The notes: generated from the letters alone by a model not told the origin. Numbered from the stretch's first letter, positions 56,621 through 64,000 are shown. The stretch is DNA of 64,000 bases from an uncultured Pelagibacteraceae bacterium (GCA_902582165.1 CACHQZ010000001.1:124001-188000), one strand, 5' to 3'. Program-made: numbers and translations.

Positions 56621-57199
56621 TTATAAATTTCGCACTAGTTTTCTTACTTTTTCCATATGTGAATTAAATTTTTCTTGTGTCATACCTGGTAAAACCTCAT
56701 AAAATCTTATGTAGGTTGTTTCCATTCCACCAAGCTTTAAAACTCCTGCTTTAATTCTCCTAAATGGAATATTTTGAAACCAGGTTTGAATTGAAAACCA
56801 ATTTCCACCGTAAGACATTGACATTATAGCCTTTCTACCTTTCATCGCACCTGCAACAGGATAACCCCAATTACCAACAAGTCTTTTAAATGAGAAAAAC
56901 CATTTAGGTGCTAGAGTTAGATCAATCCAATTTTCTAAAATTGCAGTTGCTCTCAGATTATAACAAGGTGAAATCATAAATAATACATCACTAGCTTCTA
57001 GTCTTTTTCTATAATCTAAAATTTGATCATTAGGGCCAGAACCATCAAAAAAAGGAATCGGTTTTTCCTCATGTAAATTAATTAAATCAATTTGATAACC
57101 TAATTTTTTTGCTTCTTCGATAAAAGTATCTCTTACGGAAGCATTAAATGATTTTTTTATGTCGTGATGGCCGTAAACAATAAAAATTTTTTTAGACAT
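56621..57199 (-). CDS. Flavodoxin-fold NAD(P)H:quinone oxidoreductase-like protein
   Basis: FMN/FAD-binding flavodoxin-like fold, 192 residues. The N-terminal KIFIVYGHHDIKKSFN resembles the phosphate-binding segment of MdaB/KefF/NQO1-type reductases; SDVLFMISPCYNLRATAILENWID and the MSYGGNWFSIQTWFQNIPF segment fit two-electron quinone or nitroreductases. Such enzymes reduce quinones directly to quinols, avoiding semiquinone radicals. The 51-codon small membrane gene lies 2 bp upstream. Substrate undetermined. Confidence 0.85.
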   Translation of the reverse strand: MSKKIFIVYGHHDIKKSFNASVRDTFIEEAKKLGYQIDLINLHEEKPIPFFDGSGPNDQILDYRKRLEASDVLFMISPCYNLRATAILENWIDLTLAPKWFFSFKRLVGNWGYPVAGAMKGRKAIMSMSYGGNWFSIQTWFQNIPFRRIKAGVLKLGGMETTYIRFYEVLPGMTQEKFNSHMEKVRKLVRNL

Positions 57200-57201
57200 C
57201 T

Positions 57202-57357
57202 TTATTTGTCTATATCATTTTTTTCATTTTTTCGTATTAGAAATCCCGAACCTATCCCCACTGCAATGGCTGATATAACCCACGAGTATTCTTGTTCGCT
57301 GAAAAGAACTAATAGACCAAAACCTATAATGATTACTCCTAAAAGTTTATTATCCAT
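57202..57357 (-). CDS. Small membrane protein, 51 residues
   Basis: ATG at 57357, TAA two bases before the ATG of the quinone-reductase-like gene, so the two are probably translated together. The protein has two hydrophobic segments: LLGVIIIGFGLLVLF (5-19) and WVISAIAVGIGSGFLI (26-41), joined by SEQEYS and ending in a charged tail RKNEKNDIDK. The glycine spacing and polar tail look like a genuine small membrane protein rather than random AT-rich translation. A longer frame on the opposite strand across this stretch has no supporting context. Confidence 0.6.
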   Translation of the reverse strand: MDNKLLGVIIIGFGLLVLFSEQEYSWVISAIAVGIGSGFLIRKNEKNDIDK

Positions 57358-57391
57358 TGACAAATATAAAGCTTATATTAAAGTTTACTTA

Positions 57392-57457
57392 CCCATCTGT
57401 CATGGGAAAAAAGACTCGGCATTCGACATGCCGGACCTATAAAGGGTTGCAAAGTCG
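57392..57457 (+). promoter_or_regulatory. Structured multi-hairpin leader of a 63-codon gene
   Basis: Within 66 bp are three stems: CCCAT-CTGTC-ATGGG (57392-57406), CGGCAT-TCGAC-ATGCCG (57417-57433) and CCT-ATAA-AGG (57436-57445). GACT (57413-57416) and AGTC (57454-57457) can pair around the second and third stems, giving a three-way junction. This packing of GC-rich stems in an AT-rich intergenic region just before a small gene suggests a regulatory RNA or riboswitch-like leader. No known aptamer class is recognised. Confidence 0.5.
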
Positions 57458-57478
57458 GTAGAAATGAAAGGAGTTGCT

Positions 57479-57670
57479 ATGAATAGATTTAGCAAACTGT
57501 ATGGAAATTCTGCCGTTAAAAAAGCTGAGCAGAAACTCTCAATGCAGTTAAGTAAAAACCAAAAAGCCCCTGAGGCTAACGCCAATGGAACGGCTGGTTA
57601 TTTGGTTAAAAACGGAAAAAATTCCGGAAAAATTTTGAAGCATTTAAAAACTGATAAAAATCAGCTTTAA
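57479..57670 (+). CDS. Small basic protein, 63 residues, with structured leader
   Basis: I do not recognise this protein. The ATG is preferred over one 15 bp upstream because GGAG lies 5 bp before it. It starts MNRFSKLYGNSAVKKAEQKL, has a Gln/Asn/Ala-rich centre (KNQKAPEANANGTAGYL) and a Lys-rich end; there is no signal peptide or TM. A hairpin terminator follows 12 bp after the stop, and a multi-stem leader precedes it, so it is a complete stand-alone transcription unit. Composition suggests a small soluble, possibly disordered, nucleic-acid or ribosome-associated protein; that is a guess. Confidence 0.7.
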   Translation: MNRFSKLYGNSAVKKAEQKLSMQLSKNQKAPEANANGTAGYLVKNGKNSGKILKHLKTDKNQL

Positions 57671-57682
57671 AACTTTTATAGG

Positions 57683-57704
57683 GTGGGGACTTTAAAATCC
57701 CCAC
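57683..57704 (+). terminator. Terminator hairpin after the 63-codon gene
   Basis: GTGGGGA (57683-57689) pairs perfectly with TCCCCAC (57698-57704) around an 8-nt loop CTTTAAAA. It is GC-rich against an AT-rich background and lies 12 bp after the stop codon and 22 bp before rlmN. The downstream T run is weak (CTTTAATAT). Confidence 0.65.
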
Positions 57705-57726
57705 TCAAGTCTTTAATATCCTCTTA

Positions 57727-58818
57727 ATGGAAAAACAAAATTTTTATGATCTTAATTTTGATCAATTAAAATCTTTTTTAATTGAAAAAGGAGAAATTGA
57801 GCCAAAAAAAGCAAAGATGAGGTCTCAACAACTTTTTAATGCAGTTTATAAAAAAAATATTAAAAGTTTTGATGAGCTTACAACATTTGGAGCTGAACTA
57901 AGAGGCAAGATCAAAGATTTGATTAGTTTAGAAAAACCAAAAATTATAGATATTCAAAAATCTAAAGATGGGACTATAAAATTTCTTTTAGAGCTTAAAG
58001 ATAAACGTAATGTTGAAACGGTTCTCATTCCAGATAAATCTCAAAGCAGATATACAATTTGTTTATCTGTCTCTGTAGGTTGTTATCTCTCTTGTGAATT
58101 TTGCGCGACAGCTCAAATTTCCAAAAAATTAGTGAGAAATTTATCACCAGGAGAAATAATTTCGCAAATAATTTTAAGTAAAGATTATATTAATGATTGG
58201 TCAACACAAAAAAAAATAACCAATCAAGTATTGATGGGTGAAGGATCGCCTTTTTTGAATTTAGATAATGTTAAAGTTGCTATAGACAATTCAAAAAATA
58301 AAGATGGCTTGGAATACGGAAGAACTAGGATCACAGTCAGCACTGTTGGAGTTGGAATAAAAAAAGATAATTTAGATGCAATAGAGTGGGCTGCAAATGA
58401 GTTAGATGTTTATCTTGCATGGAGCTTACATAGCTCAATACCAAAACATAGATCAGAATTAATGCCAATAAATGATAAATATTCAATTAATTCATTATTA
58501 CCGAAACTAAAAAAATATTATGAAAAAACAAAATTACCTATTTTTATTGAGTGGATATGTTTAGATGAGAATTTAACAGATGAACACGCTAAAGAACTAA
58601 TAAAGATTATGAAAAAAGTTCCTTCAAAATTAAATTTAATTGAATTCAATCCTCTTTCAAACAAAGATTTTAAGCCAGCAACTAAAGAAAATATTGATAA
58701 ATTTTCTAAAACAATTCAAGAAGCTGGATTTCTCTCTTTATTCAGAAGAAGCAGAGGTAGAGACATAAATGCATCTTGTGGATCACTAGCTAATAGTAAA
58801 GCTATACTTAATGGATAA
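57727..58818 (+). CDS. rlmN: Dual-specificity rRNA/tRNA adenine C2-methyltransferase RlmN
   Basis: Radical-SAM enzyme that methylates A2503 of 23S rRNA and A37 of some tRNAs. The cluster motif Cys119-x3-Cys123-x2-Cys126 is in GCYLSCEFCATAQ, and the methyl-carrying Cys351 is in DINASCGSL. LAWSLHSSIPKHRSELMPIN and GVGIKKDNL are family sequences. Length 363. The C-terminal Cys separates RlmN/Cfr from other radical-SAM families; Cfr-specific features were not seen. Overlaps the next gene by 8 bp. Confidence 0.94.
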   Translation: MEKQNFYDLNFDQLKSFLIEKGEIEPKKAKMRSQQLFNAVYKKNIKSFDELTTFGAELRGKIKDLISLEKPKIIDIQKSKDGTIKFLLELKDKRNVETVLIPDKSQSRYTICLSVSVGCYLSCEFCATAQISKKLVRNLSPGEIISQIILSKDYINDWSTQKKITNQVLMGEGSPFLNLDNVKVAIDNSKNKDGLEYGRTRITVSTVGVGIKKDNLDAIEWAANELDVYLAWSLHSSIPKHRSELMPINDKYSINSLLPKLKKYYEKTKLPIFIEWICLDENLTDEHAKELIKIMKKVPSKLNLIEFNPLSNKDFKPATKENIDKFSKTIQEAGFLSLFRRSRGRDINASCGSLANSKAILNG

Positions 58819-59761
58819 TTTACATATTTTTTTAGGCGCAACAGTTGCGGACGCAGCGACAAGACCTTTACATTGGGTGTACGATCCAAAAAAGTTAAAG
58901 AAATATATTCAGGGAAAAAAAGAAATAGTTTTTTTGAAAAAAAATAGAAGCCCTTTTTACAATATTAAAACTGGAAACGTCTCAGGATACAATGATGTTG
59001 GACAGGTAATGTTTAAGACTTTACTTTCTTCGAAGAAAAAATCAGATGTTATTAAGAATTTCAAAAAAAATGTAATTAAAAACTTTGGGCCAGGGTCAAA
59101 TTATTGGAAAAATCTAAAATTAAGAAAAAAATATAAAAAAGTGAAATGGAAAAAACCTATGAATGGTCCATGGATCCATCAAAATATCTTAGAGACTATA
59201 CAAAATATCAAATCTAAGAAAATTATCACTGGTGGTACGAAAGTAAACGAGTCTGATGGTTATTGTGCTGCCCTGCCGTATTTTCTTTTCAATGATAAAG
59301 AAAAAGAACTTAAAAAGGTTATTAAATCTGTAGCTAATTCAAGAATAAATGAGAAATATGCTTTATCTAAATTAAAGATTATAGAATTAGCTAATAAAAA
59401 AGATAGAAATCCAGTTCAATCTTTTGTTAAAAAATACAAAAAGAATAAATATTTTAAAGACGTAATTACCAATATTAAAAAAGTTTTAAGACTAAAAAAA
59501 CAAAATCATACAATGACTGTAAAAAAATTTGGGAAAGCATGTAGTTATCCCGGCACATTTATGGGATCAATTCACGCGATTATTACATCCAATAGCTATA
59601 AATCTGCTATTACAAAAACGATTAAAGCTGGTGGTTGCAATTGTTCAAGAGCAAACTTTGTTGGAGCATATTTCGCAGCATTAAAACCAGAAAGTATTCC
59701 AAGCCACTGGATCAGAAGAACTTTGCCAGCAAAAAATATTTTGAAATATATTAATTCCTAA
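58811..59761 (+). CDS. ADP-ribosylglycohydrolase/J1-crystallin-like protein
   Basis: Member of the ADP-ribosylglycohydrolase (ARH) fold group closest to J1-crystallin. The opening IFLGATVADAATRPLHWVYDP matches the J1-crystallin-like branch, and the end AGGCNCSRANFVGAYFAAL plus IPSHWIRRTLPA matches the C-terminal helix region. In true ARH enzymes an Asp cluster here binds two Mg ions: GYNDVGQ, ESDGYC and GGCNCSR occupy the corresponding places, with Cys-Asn-Cys replacing the usual Gly-Asp-(T/C)-Asp. That change may reduce or alter activity. Length 316. Coupled to rlmN by an 8-bp overlap. Confidence 0.75.
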   Translation: MDNLHIFLGATVADAATRPLHWVYDPKKLKKYIQGKKEIVFLKKNRSPFYNIKTGNVSGYNDVGQVMFKTLLSSKKKSDVIKNFKKNVIKNFGPGSNYWKNLKLRKKYKKVKWKKPMNGPWIHQNILETIQNIKSKKIITGGTKVNESDGYCAALPYFLFNDKEKELKKVIKSVANSRINEKYALSKLKIIELANKKDRNPVQSFVKKYKKNKYFKDVITNIKKVLRLKKQNHTMTVKKFGKACSYPGTFMGSIHAIITSNSYKSAITKTIKAGGCNCSRANFVGAYFAALKPESIPSHWIRRTLPAKNILKYINS

Positions 59762-59777
59762 TGTGGTATATTAATTT

Positions 59778-60806
59778 ATGGATTCGTTAATCATAATTTT
59801 AGTAACTTTATTAGTCATTATTAATCTCGGAGTTATTTTCTTTTTAGTAAGAAATAAGCCTGAAAAACAAATAAATCCAGAACAGGCTTTTAAAGATGAG
59901 TTTAACTCATTTAAAGAAACCTTCGGTCAATCCTTTGGTTCTATGAGCAAAGAAATTGCTAAAGATATGACTGGTGCTTTAACTAAAGTTGATGAAAAAG
60001 TTTCAGTTTTTAACCAACAAGTAAGTGAGCTTAATAAAAGCCAAGATAATTTTAGTAGAATTTTAAGCGGTGTTAAAACATATGGAACACTCGCAGAATT
60101 TGGATTAGGTGCCCTCCTTAAAGATTTACTACCAGCATCTCAATTTATTGCTAATGCAAAAATGAAAGATGATACGTCCGAGACAGTTGAATTCGCTATT
60201 AAGCTTCAAGATGTTTTATTACCTATCGACAGTCATTGGCCAATTGAGAAATATAAAGCAATTGATGACGCGTACAATGCTAATAATAAAGAGGCACAAG
60301 TTGAGGCAAGAAAAGACTTAGCTGCAGCGTTTAGATTAAAAGCTAAAACAGTAAATTCAAAATATATAGCTCCACCTAAAAGCACAGATTTTGCAATAGT
60401 TTATGTTCCAACAGAGGGATTGTTCTCAGAACTTTCAAGTTATAGAGACCCAAAGACAAAAGAATTATTATTACAAGAACTTAGAACAAAATATAAAGTT
60501 ACAATTTCTGGTCCAAATACTTTATCTGCCTTGTTGCAATCTTATCATTTAGGATTTCAAACCCTAAAAGTGCAACAACATGCAACTCAAATCTATAGTG
60601 ACTTAAGAAACATAAGCTCTAGGTTTGAAAAACATTTTGATGGCATTAAAGATCTAAGAAAGAAATTAGAGCAAGCCATGGCTGCTACTGATGGATTTGG
60701 TAGGGACGCTAGATCTATAATGAATACTCTTGGGAATATAAAAGATCCAGAGCAAGTAACAGACTCCCTGAAAGAAAATCCAGAAAAGATAAAAGTTCTT
60801 AAGTAA
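59778..60806 (+). CDS. rmuC: DNA recombination protein RmuC
   Basis: RmuC limits inversions at short inverted repeats and has a PD-(D/E)XK nuclease-like core. An N-terminal TM (LIIILVTLLVIINLGVIFFL) anchors it, a coiled-coil region follows (about 30-85), and the core shows GTLAEFGLGALLKDLLP, VEFAIKLQDVLLPIDSHWPIE and DFAIVYVPTEGLFSEL with LSALLQSYHLGFQTL. Length 342, shorter than E. coli RmuC because the coiled coil is shorter. It lies in a run with sbcB, 9 bp upstream of it. Confidence 0.93.
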   Translation: MDSLIIILVTLLVIINLGVIFFLVRNKPEKQINPEQAFKDEFNSFKETFGQSFGSMSKEIAKDMTGALTKVDEKVSVFNQQVSELNKSQDNFSRILSGVKTYGTLAEFGLGALLKDLLPASQFIANAKMKDDTSETVEFAIKLQDVLLPIDSHWPIEKYKAIDDAYNANNKEAQVEARKDLAAAFRLKAKTVNSKYIAPPKSTDFAIVYVPTEGLFSELSSYRDPKTKELLLQELRTKYKVTISGPNTLSALLQSYHLGFQTLKVQQHATQIYSDLRNISSRFEKHFDGIKDLRKKLEQAMAATDGFGRDARSIMNTLGNIKDPEQVTDSLKENPEKIKVLK

Positions 60807-60815
60807 ACATAAATT

Positions 60816-62237
60816 ATGTCTAACTTTGTCTTTTATGATTTTGAGACCAGTTCATCTAATAAATATTGGGGCCAAATAATTCAAATTGGTGCCGTATTAA
60901 CTAATGACAATTTAGATGAACTAGATCGTTTTGATGCTAGATGTAGATTAAGTCCTGGAATAATTCCAGAAGCCATGGCGCTAATCGTGAACAAGACCTC
61001 ACCCTCAATGCTGAAAAAGTCAAATCTCTCTCATTATGAAATGATTAGGCAATTTGTTGAAACACTTAAAAGATGGGGAAAAGCCACTTATATAGGGTTT
61101 AATAGTATTGAGTTTGATGAGGAGTTTTTAAGGTGCACTTTGTTTCAAACATTAGAATATCCATACATCACAAGCACTAATGGAAATACTAGAGGAGACA
61201 TCTTAAGCTTAGCAAGAGCTGCAAATCTCTATTATCCAAATACACTTAAAAATTCTGTTAACGAAAAAGGAAATGATGTTTACAAATTAGATCAAATGGC
61301 TCCTCTTAATGGGATTGAACACGGTAATGCTCACAGCGCAATAGGTGATGTGATGGCTACGATTGGAATAGCAAAATTAATTTCTAAAAAAGCCCCAAAT
61401 GTTTGGAAAGCAAGCATGTTAACTATGGATAAAAATCAATCTTTAGAGATAATAAAAAAAGAATTACTTTTTTGTACGAATGAATATTTTTACGGGAGAA
61501 GTAGACCGTATGTTCAAACATTTATTTGTCAGCATCCTCAATATCAGTGGCCATTATGTTTTGATTTAAGACATGATCCTTCACCATATTTAGAAATGCC
61601 AATTAAAGAATTAACTTCAGCAATGAAAAAACAACCTAAATTCATTAGAACTGTTAGACACAATAAACATCCAGTTATCATGAATCCATCTTATGGAAAT
61701 CAATTTGATGAGTACAAACTTATCGGAACAAAAAAATTAGAGCAAAGAGCTAAAATGATAAAAAACAACGAAGCTTTTGCGGAAAAAGTTTCTTCGGTAA
61801 AACGATCTGAAATAGATGAAAAAGAACAAACAAAGTCACAAGAAGATTTATATAATGAAGAAAGTATTTACGCCAAATTTACCTCAACAGAAGATAATAA
61901 AATAATGCCAGAGTTTCATAGTGTTGACTGGAGTAAAAAACTTCAAGTTATTTCTAAATTTAAAGATGAGAGATTACAGTACTTTGGAAAAAAACTTCTT
62001 TACATGGAGAAACCTGAAATTTTATCTAAATCTGACTTTAATTTAATTCATAAAGATATTTCAAAAAAACTATTAAGCACTAATAATGAAAACTGGAATA
62101 CAATTCCAAGAACTTATTCAGAGATAGATACTTTAAGAGCAAAATTTGAAAAAGAAAACCAACCAGAAAAACTTAAAATATTAGATGATATTAACGCATA
62201 CGTTGAAGATTTAGAAAAATATTATTCATCTGCATAG
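60816..62237 (+). CDS. sbcB: Exodeoxyribonuclease I
   Basis: 3'-5' single-strand DNA exonuclease used in recombination and mismatch repair. The DEDDh active site begins with Asp8 and Glu10 (FVFYDFETSS), continues with GFNSIEFDEEFLR and ends with His and Asp in NAHSAIGDVMAT. The Exo I C-terminal SH3-like and extended helical domains follow (QWPLCFDLRHDPSPYLEM; SFLIHK-type region). Length 473. ExoI is mainly a gammaproteobacterial and patchy alphaproteobacterial enzyme; here it sits just upstream of trxA-folC-accD. Confidence 0.94.
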   Translation: MSNFVFYDFETSSSNKYWGQIIQIGAVLTNDNLDELDRFDARCRLSPGIIPEAMALIVNKTSPSMLKKSNLSHYEMIRQFVETLKRWGKATYIGFNSIEFDEEFLRCTLFQTLEYPYITSTNGNTRGDILSLARAANLYYPNTLKNSVNEKGNDVYKLDQMAPLNGIEHGNAHSAIGDVMATIGIAKLISKKAPNVWKASMLTMDKNQSLEIIKKELLFCTNEYFYGRSRPYVQTFICQHPQYQWPLCFDLRHDPSPYLEMPIKELTSAMKKQPKFIRTVRHNKHPVIMNPSYGNQFDEYKLIGTKKLEQRAKMIKNNEAFAEKVSSVKRSEIDEKEQTKSQEDLYNEESIYAKFTSTEDNKIMPEFHSVDWSKKLQVISKFKDERLQYFGKKLLYMEKPEILSKSDFNLIHKDISKKLLSTNNENWNTIPRTYSEIDTLRAKFEKENQPEKLKILDDINAYVEDLEKYYSSA

Positions 62238-62265
62238 TTGACAAAAAATGAAAAATAATTAATTA
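62238..62265 (+). promoter_or_regulatory. Candidate promoter of trxA
   Basis: TTGACA (62238-62243), a perfect -35 hexamer directly after the sbcB stop, and TAATTA (62260-62265) at 16 nt spacing. The trxA ATG is only 7 nt after the -10, so the main transcript could be leaderless, although AAAGG also lies 2 bp before the ATG. The -10 is weak, so confidence is moderate. Confidence 0.4.
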
Positions 62266-62271
62266 AAGGTT

Positions 62272-62589
62272 ATGGCATTCAAAGATTCTACAGACGAGAA
62301 ATTTAGTGATCAAATAGGTGGTAGCAAACTTTCACTAATTCAATTTTCAGCCTCGTGGTGTGGACCATGTCAACAGCTTAAACCAATAGTAGAGAAAATT
62401 TCAAATGACATGTCAGATAAAATTGATTGTTATTATCACGATATTGAAAGTCAGCCTAATGAGCCAACTAAGTATTCAGTGAGAGGTGTGCCAACAATTC
62501 TTTTATTTAAAGAAGGAAAGCTTTTGGGAACGAAAGTTGGTGCTTCAAGCGAAAAAGATATGCTTGAATTTATTAAACCTCATATTTAA
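62272..62589 (+). CDS. trxA: Thioredoxin
   Basis: Protein disulfide reductase. The active site is WCGPC with Cys30 and Cys33, and the cis-Pro in VRGVPTILLF is conserved, followed by FKEGKLLGTKVGA. Length 105. Thioredoxin donates electrons to MsrA, ribonucleotide reductase and others. Its 3' end overlaps convergent folC by 4 bp. In many alphaproteobacteria trxA sits between addA and folC; here sbcB precedes it and folC is on the opposite strand. Confidence 0.95.
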   Translation: MAFKDSTDEKFSDQIGGSKLSLIQFSASWCGPCQQLKPIVEKISNDMSDKIDCYYHDIESQPNEPTKYSVRGVPTILLFKEGKLLGTKVGASSEKDMLEFIKPHI

Positions 62590-63848
62590 TTTTTATTCAA
62601 AATCTTTCCACAATTATACAGACTACCAAAACAAACAATAAGTTTTTTTTCTTTACTACTTATCTTCTTTAATGCTTGAGCAAAATTATCGCTTTTTTCT
62701 ACTTTGAATTTATTTTTGGCTGCTGCTTTATAAAGTTCATTAACTGAAACTGAGTTTAATTCATTTTCAATAGGCACTGCAACAATCTTTTTAAAGACCC
62801 CTTTAAGCTGTTTAATAAATAAATCTGGTTCTTTATTTTTAGTCATAGCCCAAATTCCATATTTGGGAATTTTTATATTTTTTAAATATGCTGCTAAATT
62901 TCGTGCATCAGTAGTGGCATGTGCGCCATCAATCATGATAATTTCATTTTTGTGCAGCTTATTTTTAATTTTCCCTTTATTCAGGTATTGAAATCGACCT
63001 TCAAAAGAAAGTAAAGGCAAAGTCTTTTGGATAGTTTTCTTATCTATTTTGAGATCAAGTGCTACTTTTATAGCCAAGCAAACATTTTCAAACATTCCTT
63101 TAGAATAAACATTTTTGGTATTAAGTTTTATTTTATATTTTCTATCTTGATAGTAATATTGATTACCCTTTCTAATAAGCCTCCAAGCATTTGGATATAT
63201 AATTTTACTTTTATTATTTTTTAAGAAAATCTTTATTTTTTTTAAAACATTTGGTGACTGTTTACCTACGTATATATTTGTAAAATTACTTAAAAATCCT
63301 ACATCCTCTTTTATAACTTCATTCAAAGTTTTTCTTTTTAAAAAATTTAAATGTTGTTTATTTATATTTGTGCAAATTTGAAGCTTTGGGAAGTCATGGA
63401 CATTGTTAGAATCTAATCTCCAGAAAGCACCTGTTTCTTGAATATTATAATCAGCATTTATTTTTGAAGCATTTATAATGTAAACTAGAGTAAGGCATTC
63501 AAAAATTGTTAAGGGAATATTTAATTTTTCTATCTGTTTTATAGTTTCTTTAATTTCTTTGTGACTCAAGTGCTTATTGCCCATGTAAAATCTTTCTCTT
63601 ATATCTCTAAGTGAGGGTGAAACATGTGTTGTTACCTTTTGATTATTTGCCTCGATAAACGATTTCAAAGAAAATAATGTTGTAAATTTTCCAGACTCAC
63701 CAAGTACTGAAATTACATTTTTAAGTTTTTTTTCTGGATGCTCCAATAAGGCCAAGGCCAATTTAATCCTTTTTAGACCGAAGTTAACAGATTTATTAAA
63801 AAGTTTATGATTAGCTAGCTGATTGTATAGATTGATCGATCTTGACAT
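62586..63848 (-). CDS. folC: Folylpolyglutamate/dihydrofolate synthase
   Basis: Mur-ligase-fold enzyme that adds glutamate to folates and dihydropteroate. It starts with SINLYNQLANHKLFNKSVNFGLKRIKLAL, has an atypical P-loop VLGESGKFTT (from 48; most FolCs have GTNGKGS), SPSLRDIRERFYM and MIDGAHATTDARNLAAYL (usual D-G-A-H-N-P). Length 420. The Asn-Pro replacement and P-loop changes suggest divergence but the Gly-Lys-Thr-like core is kept. Its ATG is 38 bp inside the upstream accD reading frame, so the two are likely coupled. Confidence 0.88.
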   Translation of the reverse strand: MSRSINLYNQLANHKLFNKSVNFGLKRIKLALALLEHPEKKLKNVISVLGESGKFTTLFSLKSFIEANNQKVTTHVSPSLRDIRERFYMGNKHLSHKEIKETIKQIEKLNIPLTIFECLTLVYIINASKINADYNIQETGAFWRLDSNNVHDFPKLQICTNINKQHLNFLKRKTLNEVIKEDVGFLSNFTNIYVGKQSPNVLKKIKIFLKNNKSKIIYPNAWRLIRKGNQYYYQDRKYKIKLNTKNVYSKGMFENVCLAIKVALDLKIDKKTIQKTLPLLSFEGRFQYLNKGKIKNKLHKNEIIMIDGAHATTDARNLAAYLKNIKIPKYGIWAMTKNKEPDLFIKQLKGVFKKIVAVPIENELNSVSVNELYKAAAKNKFKVEKSDNFAQALKKISSKEKKLIVCFGSLYNCGKILNKN

Positions 63849-64000
63849 TAGACTCTTGTTTAGCCTGAGCCTCTGCTTTTTTCAATAGCACATTTAATAA
63901 TGTGCCAACAGTTGAATTCAAATATTGTCTTTCCACAATTAGATCAATTCCTCCATGATCTTTAACGTATTCCGCAGTTTGAAAATCATCAGGTAGAGTT
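63811..64000 (-). CDS. accD: Acetyl-CoA carboxylase carboxyltransferase beta subunit, C-terminal part
   Basis: The end of a gene running in from beyond the window, 62 codons and the stop seen. The peptide TLPDDFQTAEYVKDHGGIDL then IVERQYLNSTVGTLLNVLLK matches the AccD C-terminus (typical LPEGFQRAEFLLEHGMID...). A Lys/Gln/Ser-rich tail of about 20 residues overlaps the start of folC by 38 bp. accD-folC adjacency is common in proteobacteria. AccD supplies malonyl-CoA for fatty-acid synthesis. Confidence 0.9.
   Translation of the reverse strand, partial: TLPDDFQTAEYVKDHGGIDLIVERQYLNSTVGTLLNVLLKKAEAQAKQESNVKIDQSIQSAS

Noticed and set aside
57164-57442. 92-codon plus-strand frame across the small membrane gene
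   Set aside because: It overlaps the quinone-reductase start and the structured leader, lacks context, and the minus-strand 51-codon frame has coupled boundaries and membrane-like composition.

Overview
The window is a compact, very AT-rich bacterial chromosome segment with tight operons, many overlapping gene ends and no rRNA, tRNA, CRISPR array or mobile element that I can find. The gene content is alphaproteobacterial: an Irr-type Fur regulator, RegB/RegA and ChvG/ChvI two-component systems, a bacterial deoxyhypusine-synthase-like polyamine enzyme, an AmgK/MurU-type pair, and a dnaA-dnaN-gyrB replication cluster. The low GC, lysine-rich proteins and very short intergenic gaps point to a streamlined SAR11 (Pelagibacterales)-like organism. 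That assignment is an inference from composition and gene content, not from a marker-gene tree.

Layout. 1-3450: end of an Irr-like regulator, then katG with two small downstream genes (a 2-oxoglutarate hydroxylase-like protein and a DUF2061 membrane protein). 3453-8567 (minus): ubiE-ubiB-coaBC-dut-moeB-SH3 protein (quinone and CoA synthesis, dUTP removal, sulfur-carrier activation). 8579-15978 (plus): mutM, rpsT, dnaA, dnaN, gyrB, regB. 15987-20135 (minus): a four-gene polyamine operon, followed on the plus strand by regA. 20870-22382 (minus): bioY and an ABC ATPase. 22425-30890 (plus): polA, chvI-chvG, ahcY, tsaE, amgK-like, murU-like. 30880-40185: gpmA, small envelope genes, an RND efflux pair, sseA, msrA, a DMT transporter, an AlkA-type glycosylase. 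40219-47594: purine phosphoribosyltransferase and permease, Hsp20, oligopeptidase B, a DnaJ-domain membrane protein, a heptosyltransferase, a DapA-family lyase. 47597-52191: cfa, a remarkable lysine-rich coiled-coil protein, an MBL hydrolase, small lipoprotein and thioesterase genes, and a small-gene unit with its own terminator. 52192-57357: purEK, then minus-strand oxygenase, SRAP and FAH-family genes plus two tiny coupled genes. 57392-64000: a 63-codon gene behind a structured leader, rlmN, an ADP-ribosylglycohydrolase-like protein, rmuC, sbcB, trxA, folC and the end of accD.

How it works together. Most of the window is housekeeping. The parts that merit attention are regulatory or small: a near-palindromic Irr-like dyad over the katG promoter; an attenuator-like hairpin ahead of the polyamine operon; a sigma-32-type promoter plus ROSE-like leader at hsp20; a 12-bp hairpin covering a start codon; and five small genes of 34-63 codons, four of them with supporting signals (RBS, terminator, or coupled start/stop codons). 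I found no obvious new multi-gene defence or mobile system. The best candidates for undescribed biology are the 63-codon gene with its multi-hairpin leader, the 40-codon gene with a duplicated Shine-Dalgarno unit, and the lysine-rich coiled-coil protein.
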